From contig CAZOQJ010000084.1 in assembly GCA_964581905.1 (NCBI GenBank), positions 1 to 10,281 on the forward strand: a DNA stretch of 10,281 nt. The letters run 5' to 3'. Below, piece by piece: positions 1 to 5,376 of this stretch. The notes under the pieces were generated by a model. It searched no databases, was not told the origin of the DNA, and saw nothing but the letters and a program-made list of their open reading frames with translations. Numbering within the stretch: the first letter of the stretch is position 1; every line of letters starts with the position of its first letter. This DNA is from CAZBWE01 sp964581905. Lineage in GTDB: Bacteria; Planctomycetota; Phycisphaerae; Sedimentisphaerales; Anaerobacaceae. The translations under genes were made by a program, and so were the position numbers.

Positions 1-1302
1 AATTGCATTATCGAGTGGGCCAGAACAAATTTTGGCATTGATTTGAAGTCCTCATATATTGCAGGTGCTAAATCCCAGGAAATCGAGAAACTAATAAAAG
101 CAAAGGCAAAGGATAATGCAGCCAATAACATATCACTTTCTCTGGGTGAATATTTAGAAGACTACGGTGACCCCCGAAGCTGGGACATTTCGGGCTTGTC
201 CAAATGGGCTATGAGTGCATTTAAAGTCAGTTTAAGCCCTGGCAAAGTTAAAGACCAATCGCCGGAGGAGATTGAAGAACAACTGATTTCAGCTGCTGCC
301 GAGCAAATTGATAAAAAAGACTGTTCTCAGCTGGACGAATTTTTGAAGGAGGATTTTGCTATTCGTACGTTTGCCGAATGGGCAAGAGCCAAGTGCGATA
401 TAAAACTGGATGTTAGCGAGATGGCGGGTCTCAGTACATCCCAAATCCGTCAGCTTCTTGCTGAAAGAAGCGCAGCTAAATATAAGCGCCGGGAGATTGA
501 GTATCCTGTAGAATTTGCAATGAATATGGTCTATGGGCCGCAGGGAGCTAATGTGTATGCATTTGAGTCGCTGGCCAACTGGGCAAATAAAAAATATAAC
601 GCCGGCCTGACTGCTGAGCAGTTACAGAACACCAAGCCCCGCCAAGTGCATAAACAGCTGCTCGAATTAAGTGAAAGCTATAACAACGGCGAATTAGACA
701 GGGAACTTGCTGAAAAAATTGCAAATTTGAATACTGCCGAGCTAATCAAGTGGGCCAATGAAAAATTCGATGCTTCTCTGACTGAGGAGGACCTCGGTGA
801 TGGGCCGGAACTTAAAGAAAAGCTGTATGAAAGAGCAAGAGAATTTTTACGTGCTGAACTGAGTGACCTCGAAAAATATGTTTTGATACAAGTCTATGAC
901 AGCACCTGGAAAGACCATCTCTACACGATGGACCATCTAAAAGATAGCATCTGGACACGCTCTTTTGCTGAAAAAGACCCCAAGGTAGAGTATAAGCGTG
1001 AAGGCTTCAGAATGTTCGAAGAGATGCTCGAGACGATTGAGGACAGGGTTACGGATATTATCTTCAAGGTACGCTTGGAAGCCGGCGCCCGAGCCAGGAG
1101 TGTCTGGACGGTAAGCCAGGCGGCTCACGACGAGGTCGGTCAGTTCGCGATGGCTGAGCGCCAGCGGGCCGCAGCCCAGGCCCCACAGGGTGAGCAAAAA
1201 GTAAAGCAGATTCGGCTTGAGCAGCCTAAGGTTGGCCGGAACGACCCCTGCCCCTGTGGAAGTGGGAAAAAATACAAAAAATGCTGTGGAAGGAACATGT
1301 AA
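1..1302 (+). CDS. secA: SecA preprotein translocase ATPase, C-terminal part (5' end outside window)
   Basis: SecA is the ATPase motor that pushes unfolded preproteins through SecYEG. Only the last 433 codons are present; the frame is open from base 1, so both nucleotide-binding folds and the true start lie upstream. Residues about 287-360 match the end of the helical scaffold domain, including STWKDHL and the EKDPKVEYKREGF block. The C-terminus is a SEC-C zinc motif, CPCGSGKKYKKCCG, with Cys417, Cys419, Cys428 and Cys429; in this family it binds zinc and SecB or ribosomes. Between them a basic, Gln/Ala-rich linker (about 361-410) is expected to be flexible. Residues 2-286 are unusual: five related units, each with a WA motif, stand where typical SecA has one such segment (FGLDLPIAEWL in E. 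coli). The last unit sits where the canonical segment belongs. The gene is followed by a palindromic repeat and a hairpin, and converges with the next gene. Identity is certain; the meaning of the repeats is not. Confidence 0.97.
   Translation, partial: NCIIEWARTNFGIDLKSSYIAGAKSQEIEKLIKAKAKDNAANNISLSLGEYLEDYGDPRSWDISGLSKWAMSAFKVSLSPGKVKDQSPEEIEEQLISAAAEQIDKKDCSQLDEFLKEDFAIRTFAEWARAKCDIKLDVSEMAGLSTSQIRQLLAERSAAKYKRREIEYPVEFAMNMVYGPQGANVYAFESLANWANKKYNAGLTAEQLQNTKPRQVHKQLLELSESYNNGELDRELAEKIANLNTAELIKWANEKFDASLTEEDLGDGPELKEKLYERAREFLRAELSDLEKYVLIQVYDSTWKDHLYTMDHLKDSIWTRSFAEKDPKVEYKREGFRMFEEMLETIEDRVTDIIFKVRLEAGARARSVWTVSQAAHDEVGQFAMAERQRAAAQAPQGEQKVKQIRLEQPKVGRNDPCPCGSGKKYKKCCGRNM
4..858 (+). 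repeat. Five degenerate WA-motif protein repeats inside SecA
   Basis: The translated sequence contains five related units of about 40 residues, at roughly bases 4-126, 184-318, 361-495, 559-693 and 730-858. Each has a hydrophobic residue, two to three residues, Trp-Ala, an aromatic or Cys five residues after the Trp, a Leu four further on, and then an acidic, amphipathic helix. The Trp codons lie at 16, 205, 379, 580 and 751, giving a period of 57-67 residues. DNA identity is low, so the duplication is old. The array may start before the window. Confidence 0.7.
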
Positions 1303-1312
1303 TCCCGCATCT

Positions 1313-1363
1313 GTAGCACAGCCATCTTGGCCGTGTTTTTCACGGGCTGGAAGCCCGTACTAC
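1313..1363. repeat. REP-like double-hairpin intergenic repeat
   Basis: The element is bounded by GTAG and CTAC and holds two adjacent hairpins. The first pairs 1317-1324 region CACAGCCA with TGGCCGTG (one A-C mismatch, three-base loop). The second pairs ACGGGCT (1342-1348) with AGCCCGT (1352-1358) around GGA. The two are joined by a T-run. This architecture is typical of dispersed palindromic repeats found between bacterial genes. It starts 11 bases after the secA stop codon. Confidence 0.6.
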
Positions 1364-1368
1364 AAAAG

Positions 1369-1402
1369 AAAACATCGAGTAACTTGCGCTACTCGATGTT
1401 TT
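1369..1402 (+). terminator. Hairpin terminator after secA, possibly bidirectional
   Basis: AAAACATCGAGTA (1369-1381) and TACTCGATGTTTT (1390-1402) form a perfect 13-bp stem with an 8-base loop. The stem ends in an A-run on one side and a T-run on the other, so it could terminate transcripts from secA and also leftward transcripts from the opposing small genes. The GC content of the stem is modest and the T-run is only four bases, so efficiency is uncertain. Confidence 0.5.
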
Positions 1403-1539
1403 CCGGAGGGGAGAAAAAAATATTCTTCAATTCTCTTGTTGTTATCGGCAACAGTAAAACCCAACTTTAATCATCTATTTTTATTTACGCTATGAGCATT
1501 TAAAAGGTTCGATAAATAGTGAGTAGGAAAGGATAATTG

Positions 1540-1623
1540 ATGCAAATCCTGTTAGAAACGAGACATCTGGAACGCCATTTTCGCCAAATGGCGGGCAGAT
1601 TTTCCAACGGCCTTTCTTTCTAA
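1540..1623 (+). CDS. Possible 27-residue small ORF
   Basis: ATG at 1540 is preceded by AAAGGA six bases upstream, a plausible ribosome binding site, and the frame runs 27 codons to TAA at 1621. The product would be basic, beginning MQILLETRHLERHF. An 8-bp hairpin (CGCCATTT at 1573-1580 with AAATGGCG at 1586-1593) lies inside it. I recognise no family, and short ORFs with a fair Shine-Dalgarno sequence occur by chance. Nothing else is apparent in 1403-1650. Confidence 0.15.
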   Translation: MQILLETRHLERHFRQMAGRFSNGLSF

Positions 1624-1650
1624 CGGGGTAAATTTGTGCTTTTATAGACT

Positions 1651-1860
1651 TTAGGTACCGCGCCTTTTAGTAAGCCATCTGAAGCGAAAAACATCGCGAA
1701 TCTTCTCGGTAAATCGGACCCCCATACGCTGCGTGCTGGTCTTGAACTCGATGCGTTTAAAATCCTCAGCCGTCGGTTTGGTTCGGGATTTTCCGAATAT
1801 TGACGACAATGCCCCGGCAAGAAAACCAAGAAATGAGTTTATTTTAGTGCGAACTGGCAT
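1651..1860 (-). CDS. Small basic protein of unknown function, 69 aa
   Basis: I do not recognise a named family. The 69-residue product has a short hydrophobic stretch near the N-terminus (FLGFLAGALSSIFG, residues about 10-23) and then a basic C-terminal half containing GVRFTEKIRDVFRFRW and ending in KRR. That composition would suit a small membrane-associated or nucleic-acid-contacting protein, but this is only inference. The ATG at 1860 is 17 bases after the stop codon of the 209-codon gene, so the two are probably co-transcribed. There is no clear Shine-Dalgarno sequence. An overlapping frame of equal length (1620-1829) is the competing reading; I prefer this one because of its position relative to the upstream gene and its natural-looking composition. 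It converges on secA with about 350 bases between. Confidence 0.55.
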   Translation of the reverse strand: MPVRTKINSFLGFLAGALSSIFGKSRTKPTAEDFKRIEFKTSTQRMGVRFTEKIRDVFRFRWLTKRRGT

Positions 1861-1877
1861 TTATTTCATCGCCCGTT

Positions 1878-2507
1878 TTATCTTTGTACGGCCAATTTTA
1901 CACTGGCCAATAGCTGTTCTGCGGTTCTGCTTTCAAAAGCATATTTGCCGAACAATTGGTGTCTTTCGAGGATTTGCGGCTTTTGGTCATAATATCTTTG
2001 TACCGCGCCGGTGCCGCCTTCTGCTGCGCCTCCGGTTTTATATTCGCCTTCTAAAAGCCACGAGCTGACCTCATCGTCGTACTCAGCAGGATAAATAAGT
2101 GCAACAGCAAATTTATCGTCATTGTATTTGGCTTGCCCGCCGGGCCTAATGGACTTGGCCATCCCTGACGGGAGGTGGGCAAGATGGACCTTTGCTCGGC
2201 AGGGGGGAGCTGTCTTAACCGCTAAATTTACAAGCTGCTTGAAATCTTTATTGGCTGTTTCGAGGTCAGCCGAATAAAAGAACATTCCTGCTTCAAGCTG
2301 AAAGCTCTGGGCGGGGACGCCTTTTAGCTCGACTCGGCCGTCTGGATAGGCCTTGTGGATTTTATAGACCTTGCAGTCTTTATACTTTTCGCTTTCTAAA
2401 AGCTCAGCCACTTCTTCAGCGGTAAAGCCGACACCAGCGTTATCGCCGAAGTCGAATATATACAAGCCGACGTATCTTTCGCTATTTTGTATTTTCGGTA
2501 ATTCCAT
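1878..2507 (-). CDS. Conserved-looking hypothetical protein, 209 aa
   Basis: I do not recognise the family. The product is soluble-looking, with no signal peptide or membrane helix and a mixed alpha/beta composition. The N-terminal third reads like a small domain (RYVGLYIFDFGDNAGVGFTA, then an acidic helix), and residues about 127-175 contain KYNDDKFAVALIYPAEY and a conserved-looking GEYKTGG loop. Residues about 111-126 are encoded by a palindromic DNA block that looks like an in-frame insertion, described separately; without it HLA would run straight into KYNDDK. The ATG at 2507 has no Shine-Dalgarno sequence, but a TATAAT box lies only nine bases upstream, so the mRNA may be nearly leaderless. 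It is the first gene of a probable two-gene unit with the 69-residue protein. The long open frame, absence of better alternatives and orderly spacing support a real gene. Confidence 0.75.
   Translation of the reverse strand: MELPKIQNSERYVGLYIFDFGDNAGVGFTAEEVAELLESEKYKDCKVYKIHKAYPDGRVELKGVPAQSFQLEAGMFFYSADLETANKDFKQLVNLAVKTAPPCRAKVHLAHLPSGMAKSIRPGGQAKYNDDKFAVALIYPAEYDDEVSSWLLEGEYKTGGAAEGGTGAVQRYYDQKPQILERHQLFGKYAFESRTAEQLLASVKLAVQR
2130..2183. repeat. In-frame palindromic element inside the 209-codon gene
   Basis: CTTGCCC (2132-2138) pairs with GGGCAAG (2177-2183), and the stem continues through a G-T pair and CC/GG to about 10 bp. Inside are a self-complementary GGCC pair (2143-2146 and 2157-2160) and a small TCCC/GGGA stem. 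The block encodes HLPSGMAKSIRPGGQA, which is rich in Gly, Pro and basic residues and unlike the surrounding protein. The element may extend further, to about 2207. Confidence 0.5.
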
Positions 2508-2516
2508 AGCTGTTTC

Positions 2517-2522
2517 ATTATA
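2517..2522 (-). promoter_or_regulatory. Possible -10 box for the two small genes
   Basis: TATAAT on the - strand ends nine bases before the ATG at 2507. Transcription would start almost at the start codon, which agrees with the lack of a Shine-Dalgarno sequence. No convincing -35 hexamer is seen 16-18 bases upstream. Confidence 0.3.
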
Positions 2523-2564
2523 GCTGAGGATTTAGCAAATTGCACGGTTTTTTTGAAACGGATT

Positions 2565-2602
2565 AAAAACAGGCCACAGGAAAAATCCCATGGCCCGTTT
2601 TT
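2565..2602 (-). terminator. Rho-independent terminator of the PEP-CTERM gene
   Basis: On the - strand, a stem formed by 2586-2601 and 2566-2581 with a four-base loop contains GGGCCATGGGA opposite TCCTGTGGCC, with three mismatches, and is followed by TTTTTAAT. It lies about 50 bases downstream of the stop codon of the glycine-rich gene and just ahead of the next gene, so it separates the two units. The flanking A/T runs would also allow some function in the other direction. Confidence 0.65.
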
Positions 2603-2618
2603 GTTAACAAGCGTTTTT

Positions 2619-2650
2619 CGCTTCACACTTCACGCTTCATGCTTCACGAA
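2619..2650. repeat. Short tandem CTTCAC-type repeat
   Basis: Three to four imperfect copies of a 9-10 base unit related to GTGAAGCGT (on the - strand) lie immediately after the stop codon of the PEP-CTERM gene, between the stop and the terminator. The significance is unknown. Confidence 0.4.
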
Positions 2651-4945
2651 TTATCTTCTCCGCCGACGAACCAACGCCATGCCACCGAGACCAAGCAGTA
2701 GCATTGTAGCCGGCTCGGGGACCAGATACAAGCTGTCGCCAGGACCAAGTGTCGGCGCATACGCCCAGGCACCCCCGTCTACAAACGCGAGGATGTTGAA
2801 GTCAGTCGTGCCCTCCGGGACCAATGTCGCATACACTCCGAAGCCGTCAAGCGACGGAATCCACGCATCACCGCTTCCACCGAAGAGCGGATCGTTCTTG
2901 AACCCGCCTTCAAACAGGGGTAGGAACCACCCCTGCGCGCCGGCGCCGAACAGTGGTATGTCGAGCGGGTCCGGCTTGAGGTTGAGTAAAAGCAACATGT
3001 CGAAGCCATCCCAGTTCTGTGCCAAGCCGCTCGGACCGGTGTCCATCAGGTGCAGCGCCGCCACCACGCCGGGCGGGGCGTCGCTGAAAACTTGGTTGAA
3101 GTCCGGTGCTGTTGCGCTCAGCGTTGTCAGCCCGTATGCTTCCGCACCTCCGACCAAGTCTGGGAGCTGAGGCGTTTCTGTCCATTGGAAATATGGATTC
3201 TCCGCTCGAGAACCCAAATTGCGGCCTTGGCCATCGGTTGTTTCGAACTGGGTCGTCCCCACGAGAGCCCAGCCAAGGGTGTCGGTGGTGTTACGTCCGA
3301 GGATGAACCGGCCGTTACCGCCTGCGGGGGCACCTGGCTCCGGGCCACCGCCTTGGCCGCCGGTGGTATCGACCTGGCCAGCGCCGAAGGCATTAACTAC
3401 GGAGCCGAAGAGCTTGATGGTTCCGCCGGCACCGCCGCTACCGCCAGCACCAGAACCGCCGTTGCCACCGTTGCCGCCTCTGCCGCCTGTGCCGCCACCA
3501 CCACCAGCACCGCCCCCGCCACCACCACCGCCGGTACCACCGTCCCACCTGTGAATCTCGCCATTGCCACCGGTATACCCATCACCACCTTTGCCGGAAC
3601 CACCGGTGCCACCGCTACCTCCGGTGCCGCCTTGGTGGTCCCCGTCATCGGTACCATCACCTCCCTGATAGCCGTTAAGACCTGGATCACCTTTGGTCCC
3701 GGGGTTCCCGGGTTGTTCCGGATCTCCAGTCACTCCGTTCCAACCATGCCCGCCGCGTGCCCAGAGGTTTCCTGCCAGGGTGATAATACCATTGGCTGCT
3801 ATCTCGAACACACCACCACCGGCACCACCATCACCCCCAGCCCCACCGTTTCCGCCAATGCGACCGGCACCACCATCGCCGCCTAAACCACCCCAGTTAG
3901 CGCCACCACCGGTGCCACCAGAGGTGCCGTCACCCATTGGAGACACACCACCTTCACCGCCACCACCTGCCCCTCCGCCTCCCCCTCCCCCTCCCGCTCC
4001 TCCCCCTTGGCCGCCGCCGCCGCCACCGCCACCGGCGCCGCCGCCACCACCCCCACCGCCCCCACCGCCAGTGAGGTCAAAGGTCCCGGGGTTTTGTCCG
4101 CCGCCACCTGGCATACCAGGATTGCCAGGGTAGCCACCAACACCATCCGCACCATCCTGGCCACGTCCGCCCCCCTTGCCACCATCAGCTCCCCAACCGC
4201 GGTTGCCAAACCCCTTCTCACCGCCAGCACCGCCGTCACCGTAGCCGCCAGCCGCGCCGCCAGCACCGCCACCCGTTCCACGAGTGCCACCGCCGCCGGG
4301 CAAGCCGAACCCTCCGGCAACGCCGCCCGATCCAGGACTGTTGAAACCATTACCGCCAGCCATACCAGGCGAGCCCGTGCGGCCGTCGCCACCGTCTCCG
4401 CCGGTAAGGCCGTCTGCTCCTCTGCCACCTTTTATGCCATGCTTGCCATCCTCACCGTCCCCGCCGCCGCCGTGTCCGCCAACTCCCCCCGAGTATCCCC
4501 AACCAGGTTGACCTTCCCCATATTCTTGATGTTTTCCTTTCTCGCCAGAAGTACCGCCAGTGCCTTCAGCACCAGAACTACCGCCAAGGCCACCGCCGGC
4601 GCGATGAGCCCGGCCACTGGCCGAGAACTCGAACGTACCTTCAAGGATAGCATTGTTACCAACGATGAAGCGCACACCCGGCTGGGCTTCGCTGACCATG
4701 CTGGTCACGGCCGTGACCGTATCGCCCGGCTGCACCGAGAAGTCGCCGTGAACAAGGTATTGGCGCAAACCATCAGCGCCGATTCCTCCATCCTCAATGA
4801 GCACACCGTACCAATTAACGCTACTTGAAAACCCGCTGCCGATGTCTAACTGCCCGGTCTGAAGATTGACCGTAATAACAGTGGCAGCGACGGGAGTGAC
4901 CCCCAAGCACAACAAACACAGAATTGTCAGAATTACCTTTTTCAT
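2651..4945 (-). CDS. Glycine-rich, collagen-like PEP-CTERM surface protein, 764 aa
   Basis: This is a predicted secreted surface or matrix protein. Residues 1-21 form a signal peptide (KK, hydrophobic core, then PVAA). Residues about 22-112 are a beta-rich N-terminal region. Residues about 116-379 and 397-509 are extremely glycine-rich, with a near-polyglycine stretch at 293-332 and runs of strict Gly-X-Y triplets, for example 164-200. Two related beta-like inserts, VFEIAANGIITLAGN and TIKLFGSVVNAFGAGQV, interrupt the glycine tract. Residues about 560-740 form a folded C-terminal domain. The end is a textbook PEP-CTERM signal: VPEPATMLLLGLGG at 742-755, a short membrane helix and VRRRRR. In PEP-CTERM systems this tail is recognised by an exosortase; none is encoded here. 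Start choice is firm: AAAGGAG lies eight bases before the ATG. The gene has its own long leader and terminator. The opposite-strand open frames here are by-products of GGN codons. Confidence 0.93.
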   Translation of the reverse strand: MKKVILTILCLLCLGVTPVAATVITVNLQTGQLDIGSGFSSSVNWYGVLIEDGGIGADGLRQYLVHGDFSVQPGDTVTAVTSMVSEAQPGVRFIVGNNAILEGTFEFSASGRAHRAGGGLGGSSGAEGTGGTSGEKGKHQEYGEGQPGWGYSGGVGGHGGGGDGEDGKHGIKGGRGADGLTGGDGGDGRTGSPGMAGGNGFNSPGSGGVAGGFGLPGGGGTRGTGGGAGGAAGGYGDGGAGGEKGFGNRGWGADGGKGGGRGQDGADGVGGYPGNPGMPGGGGQNPGTFDLTGGGGGGGGGGGAGGGGGGGGQGGGAGGGGGGGGAGGGGEGGVSPMGDGTSGGTGGGANWGGLGGDGGAGRIGGNGGAGGDGGAGGGVFEIAANGIITLAGNLWARGGHGWNGVTGDPEQPGNPGTKGDPGLNGYQGGDGTDDGDHQGGTGGSGGTGGSGKGGDGYTGGNGEIHRWDGGTGGGGGGGGAGGGGGTGGRGGNGGNGGSGAGGSGGAGGTIKLFGSVVNAFGAGQVDTTGGQGGGPEPGAPAGGNGRFILGRNTTDTLGWALVGTTQFETTDGQGRNLGSRAENPYFQWTETPQLPDLVGGAEAYGLTTLSATAPDFNQVFSDAPPGVVAALHLMDTGPSGLAQNWDGFDMLLLLNLKPDPLDIPLFGAGAQGWFLPLFEGGFKNDPLFGGSGDAWIPSLDGFGVYATLVPEGTTDFNILAFVDGGAWAYAPTLGPGDSLYLVPEPATMLLLGLGGMALVRRRRR
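3419..4600 (-). repeat. Gly-rich low-complexity tract with collagen-like Gly-X-Y runs
   Basis: Within the PEP-CTERM gene, GGN codons dominate. Glycine occupies every third position at residues 164-200 (13 in a row, bases 4346-4456), 259-283 (9, bases 4097-4171) and 401-431 (11 positions, one replaced by Glu, bases 3653-3745). Residues 293-332 (bases 3950-4069) are almost pure glycine. Such DNA is prone to slippage, so the length may vary between strains or assemblies. Confidence 0.8.
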
Positions 4946-4953
4946 TTTACAAT

Positions 4954-4960
4954 CTCCTTT
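4954..4960 (-). promoter_or_regulatory. Shine-Dalgarno sequence of the PEP-CTERM gene
   Basis: AAAGGAG lies eight bases upstream of the ATG at 4945. It is among the strongest ribosome binding sites in the window and fixes the start of the signal peptide. Most neighbouring genes have weak sites or none. Confidence 0.8.
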
Positions 4961-5019
4961 CCAAGAAATGTTCTTTCACAACAAAATACTGTAGTTTGTC
5001 TAAAACCATTCTTGCATCT

Positions 5020-5070
5020 TTAGGTTTGGTTGCACCCTGACCGCGCAGACGCATCGCGGGGGGTGCGCAT
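5020..5070 (-). CDS. Possible 16-residue ORF coupled to the leader peptide
   Basis: The ATG at 5070-5068 shares one base with the TAA of the preceding 8-codon ORF (a TAATG junction), the usual sign of translational coupling. It encodes MRTPRDASARSGCNQT and stops 74 bases before the PEP-CTERM start. It overlaps the GC-rich hairpin at 5032-5066, so ribosomes translating it would melt that structure. It may equally be chance. Confidence 0.2.
   Translation of the reverse strand: MRTPRDASARSGCNQT
5032..5066 (-). other. GC-rich two-part hairpin in the leader
   Basis: GCACCC (5032-5037) pairs with GGGTGC (5061-5066), and inside it CCGCG (5041-5045) pairs with CGCGG (5055-5059), leaving a nine-base loop. 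All eleven pairs are Watson-Crick. There is no T-run after it on the - strand, so it is not a classical terminator. Confidence 0.6.
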
Positions 5071-5093
5071 TAAGGCAATTTGCGTATCCGCAT
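5070..5093 (-). CDS. Possible 7-residue leader peptide MRIRKLP
   Basis: ATG at 5093 is preceded by AAGGAGG (5100-5106) with six bases between, an almost ideal ribosome binding site. The ORF is only MRIRKLP followed by TAA. It precedes, and overlaps by one base, a second small ORF. Strong initiation followed by immediate termination resembles an attenuation-type leader peptide, but no runs of a regulatory amino acid are present. Confidence 0.25.
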   Translation of the reverse strand: MRIRKLP

Positions 5094-5146
5094 AGTTTCC
5101 CTCCTTCCTTTGCTACCCTGCGAAGTAGTTTCCACCCTCCATAGCG

Positions 5147-5169
5147 GTGCTACTGCGGAAGCGTAGCAC
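5147..5169 (-). other. Perfect-arm hairpin at the 5' end of the leader
   Basis: GTGCTAC (5147-5153) and GTAGCAC (5163-5169) form a 7-bp stem that extends by GC/GC past one bulged base to a four-base loop (5157-5160). It lies about 30 bases after the inferred transcription start. It could stabilise the mRNA or form part of a larger fold. Confidence 0.5.
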
Positions 5170-5206
5170 GACATAAGTTTAATGATTTTACCGCATCCTT
5201 CGCTTT

Positions 5207-5212
5207 ATTATA
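5207..5212 (-). promoter_or_regulatory. Probable -10 box for the PEP-CTERM transcript
   Basis: A consensus TATAAT occurs on the - strand about 260 bases upstream of the ATG, just ahead of the structured leader. The -35 region 16-17 bases upstream (around GTATACT) is a poor match, so an activator or an alternative sigma factor is possible. The rest of 5213-5376 shows only a widely spaced 7-bp inverted repeat (ACACTCT at 5288-5294, AGAGTGT at 5328-5334) and no credible gene. Confidence 0.35.
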
Positions 5213-5376
5213 GGTCCCTCTACTTTTCAGTATACTTGGTATCAGCGGAAAACCCCCCAAAAAAATTCTCACTGTGACAACCCTATGACACTCTAACTGA
5301 GAAAGTTTGCTAAAGACCTTGATTTTGAGAGTGTTAGGCTTGGTATGAGTCCGGAGGGGGAATTGCGTGGCCAAAG

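Larger units (their letters stand above)
4946..5200 (-). ncRNA. Long structured 5' leader of the PEP-CTERM gene
   Basis: About 250 bases separate a -10-like box from the ATG at 4945. On the - strand this holds, in order, a hairpin with complementary GTGCTAC/GTAGCAC arms (5147-5169); two imperfect copies of a GGAAACTA...GCAAA block (about 5104-5140 and 5073-5106); two tiny coupled ORFs; and a GC-rich two-part hairpin (5032-5066). The A/T-rich remainder leads to the Shine-Dalgarno sequence. This layout suggests a cis-regulatory RNA or leader-peptide control. It does not fit a riboswitch family I can name with confidence. Confidence 0.4.

Noticed and set aside
1620..1829. Alternative 69-codon - strand frame overlapping the small basic gene
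   Set aside because: Its composition is less protein-like, and its start lies inside the neighbouring frame rather than just after the upstream stop codon.
3050..4828. Long open frames on the + strand and in a second - strand frame, opposite or overlapping the glycine-rich gene
   Set aside because: They are Pro-, Ala- or Thr-rich translations of the same GGN codon repeats, without start signals or natural composition. The PEP-CTERM frame has a signal peptide, a sorting tail and a strong ribosome binding site.
5020..5140. Firm call of a c-di-GMP-I (GEMM) riboswitch
   Set aside because: AAAC, ACGCAAA and GCCTTAA occur in the right order, but the GNRA-capped first hairpin and the tetraloop-receptor hairpin with its conserved 3' side are missing. 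Kept only as a hypothesis within the leader finding.
5150..5374. A 74-codon - strand frame between GT9 and the PEP-CTERM gene
   Set aside because: There is no ribosome binding site, no recognisable domain and an unnatural composition; it overlaps the inferred promoter and the first leader hairpin.
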